Virus record (IMG/VR): IMGVR_UViG_3300032084_001307
Location: 1 to 45,811 of that record
From: a virus
Strand: one strand, 5' to 3'
Length of the DNA stretch: 45,811 nucleotides
Shown: in pieces, positions 33,365-41,164 of the stretch
Layout: every line of letters starts with the position of its first letter
How positions within the stretch are numbered: position 1 is the first letter of the stretch
The notes under the pieces: generated by a model
The model's input: only the letters and a program-made list of their open reading frames with translations
Database searches by the model: none
What the model was told of the DNA's origin: nothing
Made by a program: the position numbers and the translations under genes

Positions 33365-35353
33365 ATGAGTGAGCTAACTCCAGAAGAATTAGCCGCGCAA
33401 ATGCGTGAGCAGGACGACAACAACTACGATGACTACTCCGACGCGGAATGGTCAGAGATATTGGAAAGTCGACCGGAAGTCCGTGAACAGGGAGAGTTCA
33501 CGGCAATGGCTAATGACCCTGAGTTAATGGCCACTTTATCCGAAACAGAACTCGAGTGTGTGCAGCGGTGGTCTGAGATTGAGGCCCTACGTGAGCATTA
33601 CGCCTTGTTCGAGGACTTCCTGTATGACTGTATGACGGAGCTTATGGGCTTCCAGTGTACAGAGCTGCAAATCGACATAGGTAGGTTCCTACAATCTGAC
33701 ATCCGTTACGGTATGATTCAGGCACAGCGATCACAGGCTAAGTCAACAATCGTGGCAATGTTCGCGGTGTGGCAGCTTATACACGACTGTAAACACCGCA
33801 TCCTCATTATCTCAGCAGGTAGTGAGGTTGCAGCCGAGATTGCTAACTGGGTGATCCAGATCATTATGAACTGGGACATCCTGGAGTGCATGCGGCCTGA
33901 TCGACAGCATGGTGATCGAGCGAGCTCTAAAGCGTTCGACATCCACTGGCAGTTGAAAGGTGCCGAGAAGTCACCAAGTATCGCCTGTATCGGCATCACT
34001 GCAAACATGCAGGGTCGTCGAGCAGACTTACTCATCCCAGATGATATCGAGTCGTCAAAGAACGGTACTACCGAAGTCCAACGACAAGCACTTGAACACC
34101 TGTCAAAAGACTTCACCTCGATCTGTCAGTCAGGTCGGATCATGTACCTCGGGACACCGCAGACTGTAGACTCCATCTACAACAACCTCCCCGCTAGGGG
34201 TTACATTATCCGTGTTTGGACAGGCCGTGTGCCTACAAATGAGGAAGCCAAACACTACGGTAATACGCTGGCTCCCTACATCGCTAAGATGATGGACGAT
34301 CCAAGCAATCAGATTGGAGGTGGCGTCGACGGAACCCGAGGCAAACCGACTGACCCGATACTATTAGGTGAAGAAGCTCTGACAATGAAGGAGCTTGACC
34401 AAGGTGCTGCGTACTTCAACCTGCAGCATATGCTGAATACTGAGTTATCAGACGATTTACGACACCCGCTTAAGACTAAAGACCTAATTGTCATGCCATT
34501 TGGTATAGACAAGGCACCGGGTGAGATTACTTGGATGCCCAGTCCTCAGAACTTGATACCGGCAGATGGTAAATTCACCTCAAAACCGACATTCTACCGC
34601 CCGTTCACCGTTTCGACCGAGATTTACGAGTTCGAGGGTAAGCACATGTACGTGGATACCTCAGGTGGTGGTAAGAATGGCGACGAAACGGTCGCAGCAG
34701 TGACCTATTTCCTCCATGGTTACGTATTCCTGGCCGAGCTACTGAAGCTACCAGGCGGATACACCCCAGAAGGCTATAAGAAGCTCTCTGAGCTCGCTCT
34801 AAAGCACGGGGTAAACTCTATTGATGTAGAGAAAAACTTCGGCTTTGGTGCCTTTGCGGCGGGCTGGCGGCCTATCTTGGCCAAGACCTATAAGGAAGCA
34901 GGTAAAACCTTCGCCCCTCCTATCGAGGACGTATGGGAAACCGGCCAAAAGGAACTAAGGATCATCGATACGCTGGAGCCACTAATGGCACGTCACCGTA
35001 TCATCATCCACGAGGACATAATCGACTATGACGTCGAGAGTGTATCGCGTTACCCAATTGACCAACGTGAAAGCTACAAGTTCTTTCATCAAATGGCCAA
35101 GATCTCACGCGAGAAGGGTGCCTTAGTACACGAAGATGCAATGGACGCATTCGCTGGATCAGTCCGTGTATGGGTAGACAGAGTAGCAGTCGATGAAAAG
35201 ATCCGAATGGAGCAGAAAGAAACCGATGAAAATGTAGAGTTCTTTGCCCAATGGGGCGGTGACATCGGCCAGTACGGTAAGACCCTGGGTCTATCCTCTG
35301 ACCGGTTCAAACGAAAAACAACAACTAGATACCAGAAAGGTAAAAGACGATGA
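33365..35353 (+). CDS. Terminase large subunit (T7 gp19-like packaging ATPase/nuclease)
   Basis: 662 residues (T7 gp19 is 586). Pumps DNA into the capsid and cuts concatemers. ATPase: QRSQAKST near residues 120-127 is the Walker A-like loop, and DLLIPDDIES near 222-231 is Walker B with the catalytic acidic pair. Nuclease, RNase H fold: MYVDTSGGGKNGDET with the first Asp, SIDVEKNFGFGAF and HEDAMDAFAGSV with later acidic positions. The extra N-terminal 60 residues are acidic. The ATGA overlap at the end couples it to the next gene. Confidence 0.95.
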   Translation: MSELTPEELAAQMREQDDNNYDDYSDAEWSEILESRPEVREQGEFTAMANDPELMATLSETELECVQRWSEIEALREHYALFEDFLYDCMTELMGFQCTELQIDIGRFLQSDIRYGMIQAQRSQAKSTIVAMFAVWQLIHDCKHRILIISAGSEVAAEIANWVIQIIMNWDILECMRPDRQHGDRASSKAFDIHWQLKGAEKSPSIACIGITANMQGRRADLLIPDDIESSKNGTTEVQRQALEHLSKDFTSICQSGRIMYLGTPQTVDSIYNNLPARGYIIRVWTGRVPTNEEAKHYGNTLAPYIAKMMDDPSNQIGGGVDGTRGKPTDPILLGEEALTMKELDQGAAYFNLQHMLNTELSDDLRHPLKTKDLIVMPFGIDKAPGEITWMPSPQNLIPADGKFTSKPTFYRPFTVSTEIYEFEGKHMYVDTSGGGKNGDETVAAVTYFLHGYVFLAELLKLPGGYTPEGYKKLSELALKHGVNSIDVEKNFGFGAFAAGWRPILAKTYKEAGKTFAPPIEDVWETGQKELRIIDTLEPLMARHRIIIHEDIIDYDVESVSRYPIDQRESYKFFHQMAKISREKGALVHEDAMDAFAGSVRVWVDRVAVDEKIRMEQKETDENVEFFAQWGGDIGQYGKTLGLSSDRFKRKTTTRYQKGKRR

Positions 35354-35832
35354 GTAAAATCGAAGTAGATGTAACAAAGCGATTGGAGATCCAGGATCTA
35401 CCACGCGACCGCACCCGAGCAACCGGAGCACTCCGTAGCACACTATGTAGCGTAGTCAACTACTGTAAGCGCTACCCAGCCAAGCTAGCCTTGGTAAAAG
35501 AGATCCTCGACTATACAGTAGCCTATGTGGACGCTGCTGTGGAAGCCTCTAAAAAGCCCGTAGAGCAGGCCGAAGCAGAACCTGTACAATCAGGCCAGGC
35601 ACCTGTAGAACCCTCCCCAGTGGACTTACGCAGCCTCTCATCAGTAGTGGATAGTGAGCCCGACGAAGGTGAGCCAGATCCAGAGCCCATTCAAGAACCG
35701 ACAGCAGTATCAGCCTCGAAAGCAGCCGAGGAGCTAGCAGCCGCTAATGGCATCGACCTAACAAAGGTCACCGGCACTGGCACCAATGGCCAGATCACTA
35801 AACCAGACGTAGTTAAAGCAATCGCAGGCTAG
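35350..35832 (+). CDS. Protein with acidic Pro-rich linker and E3-binding-like C-terminus
   Basis: 160 residues. A helical N-terminal part (1-75) is followed by a long acidic Pro/Glu linker (about 76-118) and a C-terminal module, AAEELAAANGIDLTKVTGTG then NGQITKPDVVKAIAG. That last part closely resembles the roughly 35-residue peripheral-subunit-binding (E3-binding) domain of 2-oxoacid dehydrogenase E2 enzymes, here apart from any lipoyl or catalytic domain. Similar modules do appear in some phage and nucleoid proteins as small binding domains. Role unknown; gene position corresponds to T7 19.5. Confidence 0.65.
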   Translation: MSKIEVDVTKRLEIQDLPRDRTRATGALRSTLCSVVNYCKRYPAKLALVKEILDYTVAYVDAAVEASKKPVEQAEAEPVQSGQAPVEPSPVDLRSLSSVVDSEPDEGEPDPEPIQEPTAVSASKAAEELAAANGIDLTKVTGTGTNGQITKPDVVKAIAG

Positions 35833-35860
35833 TCCAAACAAACATAAGGAATAACACAAC

Positions 35861-36211
35861 ATGGCTAACAACCTAAACATCGTAGAAGTAACTTTGGCCC
35901 AGGCCAGTGAAGCAACACACGCAGTAAACGCTATCGACCCAACCGGAATCGTAGCAGGCACACCGCGCAAGTCAGCTTACCAACCAGTAGTCATCCGTAT
36001 TACTGACCACGATGACAACACCGCATTAGAAGAGGATGACCCAGACTTGATGGCTCTGTTCGTATCAAGCCGCCACGGTGAGCCTTGGAAGAAAGATGCC
36101 AACGTACTCGTACACAAGGTCGTCCAAGCAGACGCTGACCCTGTAACCAACCCTACAGACAGCGACGTATCCGTACTCTATCCAAACTTCGACTACTCAA
36201 CCTTCGAGTAG
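35861..36211 (+). CDS. Protein of unknown function, last gene before the non-coding region
   Basis: 116 residues, soluble and acidic (HDDNTALEEDDPDL), no family recognised. AAGGAATAA upstream supports the ATG. Its last codons contain an inverted repeat (36193-36211, CTACTC/GAGTAG around a seven-base loop). A near copy of that element lies after the second promoter repeat, at 43575-43589, suggesting the gene end doubles as a regulatory RNA element. Confidence 0.65.
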   Translation: MANNLNIVEVTLAQASEATHAVNAIDPTGIVAGTPRKSAYQPVVIRITDHDDNTALEEDDPDLMALFVSSRHGEPWKKDANVLVHKVVQADADPVTNPTDSDVSVLYPNFDYSTFE

Positions 36212-36255
36212 AGAGTCCTGGTTAACCACACAGTAGAGGGCGTAACAACCCTCTA
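36193..36255 (+). promoter_or_regulatory. Two stem-loops at the end of the late transcript
   Basis: Stem-loop one spans 36193-36211 (CTACTC, loop AACCTTC, GAGTAG) and overlaps the last codons of the preceding gene. Stem-loop two spans 36234-36255 (TAGAGGG, loop CGTAACAA, CCCTCTA). Neither is followed by a run of Ts, so they are weak as intrinsic terminators; RNase III processing sites or 3'-end stabilisers are alternatives. Confidence 0.5.
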
Positions 36256-36774
36256 TTGACTAAAATATAGCCAAAATCCCTTAACCTCGATTTCTCCTTA
36301 TAAATCAGTAACTTAGAGAACATTGAGTTTAGGGTCACATATATAAAGGGAGTCCTCATGACGAGCTTTACAAGCATCGCAATTCGATACTCTATCGACT
36401 TCGTATAGTTATACAGTCGCTATTACAGTGTACCTACAGTGTTATCACACAGTCTCCCACAGTGTTACTCCTATGTAATACCAAATATTAAAAACGGGTA
36501 CCAAATGTGAGGGCATACTCCCTCCGGTCGTAAACACTTGATTCCCCCATAGGCACCTTTGTTACACCAGTAGACACAGTGTTACCAAAGCCCTAACTCA
36601 TGAGTGATACATGGTTACTTGCAGGGACTGGTGGGCTTGCGCCCAGATATGTCTCTTTTGTGATGTATGGATTAACTACAGATTACACACTCTATACACA
36701 CTAACTACACACTGTAACCTTAGTAACACAGTGTACACACAGTATTAACACAGTAACTACACAGGTATAACACT
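36212..36774. other. Gene-free region: hairpins, promoter repeat and short-repeat array; likely genome-end region
   Basis: The longest stretch without a gene (563 bases). In order it holds hairpin TAGAGGG/CCCTCTA (36234-36255), a promoter-containing repeat (36281-36350), a left cluster of ACACAGTGTTAC-like repeats (36413-36468), two TACCAAAT copies (36479, 36499), hairpin GAGGG/CCCTC (36509-36524), one full repeat (36574), hairpin TGGGC-TTGC-GCCCA (36632-36645), and a right repeat cluster from 36711 into the next gene. The region lies after the terminase genes and before the early genes, exactly where T7 has its terminal repeat flanked by short-repeat arrays. Confidence 0.75.
36281..36350 (+). 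promoter_or_regulatory. Candidate phage RNA polymerase promoter, copy A
   Basis: About 70 bases that recur at 43481-43548 with near identity. The last 26 bases (36324-36349) are identical in both copies and centre on TTTAGGGTCACATATATAA. The shape recalls SP6 and T7 promoters (TTTAGG, then CAC, then TATA, then purines), and upstream conserved blocks TTATAAATCA and AACTTA are shared too. A transcript would start near the AAAGGGAG. It points toward the early genes and lies at the end of the late genes, like T7 phi-OR. Confidence 0.7.
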
Positions 36775-36826
36775 ATGCTTAACCATAACAATGTACGTCA
36801 ACAACACAGTAATACACAGTATGTAC
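36413..36826. repeat. Array of ACACAGTGTTAC-like short repeats in two clusters
   Basis: Cores (ACAGT) at 36413, 36425, 36436, 36449, 36459, 36576, 36728, 36739, 36750, 36806 and 36816 on the + strand, a variant ACAGG at 36761, and one inverted copy at 36711-36715. Best copies read ACACAGTGTTACCAAAGC (36574) and ACACAGTATGTACCAAAGC (36814). The left cluster (36413-36468) and right cluster (36711-36826) flank about 240 bases containing a single copy. T7 has short-repeat arrays on both sides of its terminal repeat in the concatemer, so this may be the packaging junction; a replication origin with iterons is the other reading. Confidence 0.72.
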
Positions 36827-36975
36827 CAAAGCATTACACTGAGCTACACATTACACGGGAGACTACTCAAGGTGAACTACTTGAATACCTTGGTTCACAC
36901 TCTCTTACTCGTGATGTACTCACTCGCGCTGCTAAGGTGCTACGTACTGAACCACTCTTTGTAGTAATCATCTAG
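36775..36975 (+). CDS. Small early protein
   Basis: 66 residues; first gene of the early module. The N-terminal third is Asn/Gln/His-rich and its DNA still carries the short repeats of the region upstream; the C-terminal two thirds look like a compact helical domain (TQGELLEYLGSHSLTRDVLTRAAKVLRTEP). No family known. The ribosome site is weak (AGG ten bases upstream), and no other ATG is in frame, so the start is uncertain. Confidence 0.55.
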   Translation: MLNHNNVRQQHSNTQYVPKHYTELHITRETTQGELLEYLGSHSLTRDVLTRAAKVLRTEPLFVVII

Positions 36976-36984
36976 GAGATAACC

Positions 36985-37464
36985 ATGAACCAAGTAAAGT
37001 GCTGGACTGGCAAGCAAATCAAATCACTCGAACCATCACATGTGTTCGTCTTCGGATCCAATCCTGAAGGTCGGCATGGCTTAGGTGCTGCAAAGGCTGC
37101 AATGCAGTTTGGAGCTATGTACGGTATAGGTCGTGGCTTGTGTGGCCAAACATATGCACTAGTCACTAAGAATCTTAGAGCTGGTTACACCGAACGTAGT
37201 AAAGGTATTACCTACCGCAGAGCTGGCAACCGTAGTGTTAGCCTAGAACAGATACGGGACAATGTGACTGAATTGTATGAGTGTGCTAACAAACATCCTG
37301 ACAAACAGTTCATCGTTGTGTACCAAATGACAGGGCGTAACCTCAACGGTTATAAATCAACTGAGGTTATAGACCAATTCATCCAACCTTCGTTACCGAC
37401 TAACGTGTACTTCCATGAGAGCTTCAGAACGTACATGAACATAAGACTACATCGAGGAGAATAA
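36985..37464 (+). CDS. Macro-like phage protein of the A1S_2505 type, early gene
   Basis: 159 residues. The N-terminal HVFVFGSNPEGRHGLGAAKAA followed by a YGIGRGLCGQTYALVTK segment and the RDNVTELYECANKHPDKQFIVV region match a group of phage and bacterial proteins annotated as A1S_2505-family non-structural proteins, whose Gly-rich GSNxxGRHGxGAA loop resembles ADP-ribose-binding macro domains. If the fold is right it may bind or process NAD- or ADP-ribose-type ligands. An early position suggests host take-over or counter-defence. AGGAGATAACC precedes the ATG. Confidence 0.72.
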   Translation: MNQVKCWTGKQIKSLEPSHVFVFGSNPEGRHGLGAAKAAMQFGAMYGIGRGLCGQTYALVTKNLRAGYTERSKGITYRRAGNRSVSLEQIRDNVTELYECANKHPDKQFIVVYQMTGRNLNGYKSTEVIDQFIQPSLPTNVYFHESFRTYMNIRLHRGE

Positions 37465-37466
37465 CC

Positions 37467-37658
37467 ATGCCATTCGAACTGCCAACATTGATCCTACTAA
37501 TCACTGCTAACATCGAGCTTGTACTTGGTGCAGTCTGGATACTAAACCACATAGTCGAGGTACACGACGAAATACTAGAGACTGAGGGCTCTATCGACCA
37601 AACAGCCTTGGAGAGCACCAGATTGCTTGCTGAGCTGACTTCTATGGAGAACCTGTAG
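37467..37658 (+). CDS. Small early membrane protein
   Basis: 63 residues. One membrane segment at about residues 6-29 (PTLILLITANIELVLGAVWILNHI) and an acidic C-terminal tail (VEVHDEILETEG) probably on the other side. GAGGAGAATAACC precedes the ATG, two bases after the previous stop. Early membrane proteins of T7-like phages often act in superinfection exclusion or host membrane changes; that is inference. Confidence 0.68.
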   Translation: MPFELPTLILLITANIELVLGAVWILNHIVEVHDEILETEGSIDQTALESTRLLAELTSMENL

Positions 37659-37816
37659 GATATATCTATTTTCGTTTATCGCGCTCACAGAGGCTTACAG
37701 AGCATCCTAGGGCGCCTATCGGCACCAGCAGCATAGCTGCAATATGAATTAATGGCTCGTAAGGGCCTCCGCTTTCTGTGCGTGAGCACGTAGCAATTAA
37801 CTAAGAGAATACAATC
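37659..37816 (+). promoter_or_regulatory. Structured leader upstream of RNA polymerase 2
   Basis: 158 bases without a gene in an otherwise tightly packed module. Distant segments can pair: CACAG (37686-37690) with CTGTG (37776-37780), AGGC (37691-37694) with GCCT (37765-37768), and GCTCAC (37683-37688) with GTGAGC (37782-37787) as an alternative outer stem. Inside is a clean GCAGC-ATA-GCTGC hairpin (37728-37740) and a TAGG-GC-GCCTA palindrome. It could control translation or processing of the RNA polymerase message, or be a small RNA. No tRNA features. Confidence 0.45.
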
Positions 37817-40039
37817 ATGTTGAACATCGCAAAACTAGCTGAAATCGCAAACACTCAAGAACGTATCATCTCTGGTGTGGTACACGTACCTGCCGGCTGT
37901 AACGCTGACGAGGAGACTCGTAACCTTGTGGGCTTCACTCGTGACAAGATCATGTCTGGAACGCGTGCTGCATTCACTGAGTGGCTTAACGCTAACTTGA
38001 CTGACATGGATACTTTCGGTGACGAGACTATCATCCTGATCAAGTACCGGACTGAGCGTGGTGACATTGAGCAGAAAGCTCAGTACTTGGCTCACACACT
38101 GTGGTCTGTATGTTTGACTGCCCTGGCTACTGACCGAGACAACTGGCTCTCGACTAACATTGTAGAACGTTCTATCAAGAACTGGCTTGAGACTGATAAG
38201 CCTCGCCTTTACATGGAGAAAGCTGGCTTCAGCATGACTGACGATGAGATCAAGACCACTGCAATGAGAATGGTACGATCTCTACAAGACAAGGGTGTAC
38301 TATGCACCAAGATCGCTAAGCGTAATGAGTTAGTGATCGACTCTGACGGAAATACTGTGATGGAGAACGGTAAGCCTAAATTCTTCACAGCACGCTTCTA
38401 CCCTTTGACCAGTGAGTTCCAACTACTCATCGACAACATCACCGAAGAGCTTTGTGTAGAAGCTTCTATGACATGTCGTCCGATGACTAACAAACCAAAT
38501 GACTGGACTAGTCCGAAAGATGGTATCGGCAAGCATGCTCGTATCCGCTTGATCAAGGCTAAGTTCCAACCGCGCTCAGTATCACGTCCAGTACTTGATG
38601 CTGTGAATAAGCTGCAGTCTGTGCAGTTCATGGTATCACCGGTGATTGTACGTGCTGCCAAGGAGATGAAGCGCTGTAACAATGCTCTGACCAAAGAGCT
38701 TAGTGGTTACTTCTCTGACAAAGAGCTTGTGAACGAGGCGTTTGATGCCTACGCAATGCTTGGAGAGTTAGCTGGTGGTAAATTCTACTTCCCAGTGACT
38801 ATGGATAGCCGTGGGCGTATGTACTACCGTGGTGGTCTACTGACTCCACAAGGTACTGACTTCTGCAAAGCTGCGTTCCAATTCGCTGAGGGTAAGCCTC
38901 TGGGTGATCGTGGACTGCAAGCGATCTACGTACACACTGCTGGTGTGTTCGGTATGGACAAGGTATCTATCAAAGATCGTATCGAGTGGGTTACTAAGAA
39001 CCTACACCATATCGTACGCTGTGAATCTCACTGGAACGTACGTAAGAACTTCAAGGGCGCTGATGTGTTTCAAGCGCTTGTAGCGGCTGCTGAGCTACGT
39101 TCTATTGAGGAATGGAAAGCTGCGGGTAAGCCTGTTAAAGACTTCGTAAGCCACCTTGTGTGCCATCAGGACGGTACATGTAATGGCTTACAACATTCGG
39201 CAGCTATCACGGGTGATCGTGCTACTGCTGAAGCTGTAAACTGTGTTGCCTCAACTGCGAGTGACGTACCTGCGGACGTATACGACCTTGTGGCCAAGCA
39301 AGCTGAAATGGACTCTGACGGTGACGTCGCTTCCTTAATTGCTAAGTACGGTCGTGGTATGGCTAAAAACCCTGTGATGATTACATCGTACGGTGCTGGC
39401 GAGGAGACCATTATCCGTAACACTGGTGCCTACCTATCAAAAGCAAAAAATGAAGGGGCTGACCATCTGGGTGAGGAAGTTGGTAAAGCATACTGTGAAG
39501 CTATCGGCAAGGTAGCGGGCGGTGTGACTGCATTGACTGAAGAGATCAAGATGGCGGTTAAAGAAACTATCAAGCAACGTCTAGTTGAGGTTGATGGTGA
39601 CCATAATAAGGTTAACCCGAGTATCAAGTGGAAAACTGCGGATGGATTCATTGCATCGACTGAATATCGTCAGGAAGAGCTATTCCGAGTACGTCAAGGT
39701 GCTCACGCGATCCGAGTACGCGGTCGTGGTAAAGCTCCTATTGATACAGTTAAGACTGAGTGTGCGATGTCACCGAACCTGATCCACAGCATTGATGCTG
39801 CCCACTTACGTATGATCGTGAATGGTTGTGATCATGACCTAGTGACTGTGCATGATTCAATCGGTTCTCATGCTGCTGACTTCTACGATACAGCTCGTGT
39901 TATTCGTGAGCAGTTCGTAGCAGTTCACGCGTATGACGCATTGGCTAACCTGTGTGATAACCTCGGTCAGCCTACACCAGAATTCGACGGGGACTACCGC
40001 GCGACCGAAGCCCTACAATCTACTTACATCTTCAGCTAG
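37817..40039 (+). CDS. Single-subunit RNA polymerase 2, early gene position
   Basis: 740 residues, second complete phage-type RNA polymerase. Motif A is CHQDGTCNGLQHSAAI with D452. Motif B keeps R-x3-K-x7-Y exactly (R513, K517, Y525, then G). Motif C is TVHDSIGSHA with D680. DSRGRMYYRGGLLTPQGTDF and MSPNLIHSIDAAHLRM are further family blocks, and the chain ends STYIFS. It is 64 residues shorter than RNAP1 and 143 shorter than T7 RNAP, mainly in the N-terminal half. The segment matching the T7 specificity loop (FRVRQGAHAIRVRGRGKAP) is basic and unlike RNAP1. It holds the T7 gene 1 position, and codon use (more ACT, GCT, CTG, CTT) differs from RNAP1. Confidence 0.95.
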   Translation: MLNIAKLAEIANTQERIISGVVHVPAGCNADEETRNLVGFTRDKIMSGTRAAFTEWLNANLTDMDTFGDETIILIKYRTERGDIEQKAQYLAHTLWSVCLTALATDRDNWLSTNIVERSIKNWLETDKPRLYMEKAGFSMTDDEIKTTAMRMVRSLQDKGVLCTKIAKRNELVIDSDGNTVMENGKPKFFTARFYPLTSEFQLLIDNITEELCVEASMTCRPMTNKPNDWTSPKDGIGKHARIRLIKAKFQPRSVSRPVLDAVNKLQSVQFMVSPVIVRAAKEMKRCNNALTKELSGYFSDKELVNEAFDAYAMLGELAGGKFYFPVTMDSRGRMYYRGGLLTPQGTDFCKAAFQFAEGKPLGDRGLQAIYVHTAGVFGMDKVSIKDRIEWVTKNLHHIVRCESHWNVRKNFKGADVFQALVAAAELRSIEEWKAAGKPVKDFVSHLVCHQDGTCNGLQHSAAITGDRATAEAVNCVASTASDVPADVYDLVAKQAEMDSDGDVASLIAKYGRGMAKNPVMITSYGAGEETIIRNTGAYLSKAKNEGADHLGEEVGKAYCEAIGKVAGGVTALTEEIKMAVKETIKQRLVEVDGDHNKVNPSIKWKTADGFIASTEYRQEELFRVRQGAHAIRVRGRGKAPIDTVKTECAMSPNLIHSIDAAHLRMIVNGCDHDLVTVHDSIGSHAADFYDTARVIREQFVAVHAYDALANLCDNLGQPTPEFDGDYRATEALQSTYIFS

Positions 40040-40048
40040 GAGTACGTC

Positions 40049-41164
40049 ATGGAAAAGTATAAAGAATCAGTAAAGGTTAGCACTGACACTAATCTACAAT
40101 ACCACACTATTGAAGGTGTGGAACTTGACTGGAACTACACATGTACTAATGATCTGGTAAGAGAACTGTTCGACGATATTGGTATACCACATGGTCTAGT
40201 GGGACTAGACTTAGACTCGGGGTTAGCTGATTACATAACCCACAGACCAACCGAGCACAATAAAGAAAATACACTACGCCGCCAGATGAAGCTCGGTAAG
40301 CTTATTAGTAAAGTAACTGGAGATGAAGACGCTGCTCGTGAGTTATCCGGGCTTTGGAAGGCCAAGCGTGAAGCGCTACTAGGTGCAGAAGTTAAATTTA
40401 CCAGTAACGGTGAGGAAGCTCTGCATGTGTACCAGAATGGGCCACATTCCTGCATGACTAAAAGTGATTCCGTAGCGGTCTACGACGGTCGCGAGGGTGG
40501 AGTAAAGGTAGCCTACTTAGAGGTAGACGGTAAAATTAAAGCCCGTACGTTAGTACGTAACGATGGTATAAAGCAATACATCGGTGGCTACGGGTTTACT
40601 GGATTATTGCATAAGCTGTTAGAGGATGTCGGTTGGGTACGCGGGAACTTAAATGGATGTAAGATTGCCAAGATAGAGAAAGATGGCTTCTACATGTGCC
40701 CATACCAAGATACAGTGGGTAACGTGGATGTACACGAAGACCATTTAGAGCTCAATAACGACGGTGAATTTGACACTTCAAATACAGATGGGTTAATCGG
40801 CGGAATGTACTGCTCCCGCTGTGACCGACGAACCCTTGAATCGGTCATGCAAGAAACAGCATATCATGGGGAAGTTTGTAATCATTGCATAGAAGCAAAA
40901 TTTGTGACAGCATACGGGCATGATCTACCTGTGTACGAAAACGACGTATGGGATGCGGTAGTAGATATAGTCGACGGTGAGCCTCAATTTGCAGAATGTT
41001 ACTGGGAGCATACAGTGTGGGTTGGTGACGGTACTCGATGCCATGAGGACTTCCTAAACCATTATAAAGACTGGTTGAAGGCTCGAGAAGCTGCCGAAGA
41101 CGCCGATGACGAAGAACAGGGCGACGATACAGATGCCACTGAAGAAGATAACGAGGAGGCGTAG
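40049..41164 (+). CDS. Zinc-ribbon-containing phage protein of unknown function
   Basis: 371 residues. The central part, VYQNGPHSCMTKSDSVAVYD then VKVAYLEVDGKIKARTLV then YIGGYGFTGLLHKLLEDVGW, is a pattern I know from uncharacterised podophage proteins. It is followed by CPYQD and a zinc-ribbon-like pair (MYCSRCDRR and EVCNHCIEA). The last 40 residues are almost all Asp and Glu, resembling DNA mimics or the tails of ssDNA-binding proteins. It is directly downstream of RNAP2 (AGGAGTACGTC before the ATG). Function unknown; host inhibition or nucleic-acid binding are possibilities. Confidence 0.72.
   Translation: MEKYKESVKVSTDTNLQYHTIEGVELDWNYTCTNDLVRELFDDIGIPHGLVGLDLDSGLADYITHRPTEHNKENTLRRQMKLGKLISKVTGDEDAARELSGLWKAKREALLGAEVKFTSNGEEALHVYQNGPHSCMTKSDSVAVYDGREGGVKVAYLEVDGKIKARTLVRNDGIKQYIGGYGFTGLLHKLLEDVGWVRGNLNGCKIAKIEKDGFYMCPYQDTVGNVDVHEDHLELNNDGEFDTSNTDGLIGGMYCSRCDRRTLESVMQETAYHGEVCNHCIEAKFVTAYGHDLPVYENDVWDAVVDIVDGEPQFAECYWEHTVWVGDGTRCHEDFLNHYKDWLKAREAAEDADDEEQGDDTDATEEDNEEA

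Noticed and set aside
36672-36771. Host sigma-70 promoters (TTAACT/TATACA at 36672-36698; TTAACA/TATAAC at 36745-36771)
   Set aside because: Both have 15-base spacing and lie within the short-repeat array, so resemblance may come from the repeats. Early host-driven promoters are expected about here, but these cannot be supported.
37659-37816. A tRNA gene in the leader of RNAP2
   Set aside because: There is no T-loop consensus, acceptor stem or anticodon arm; the pairing pattern is different.
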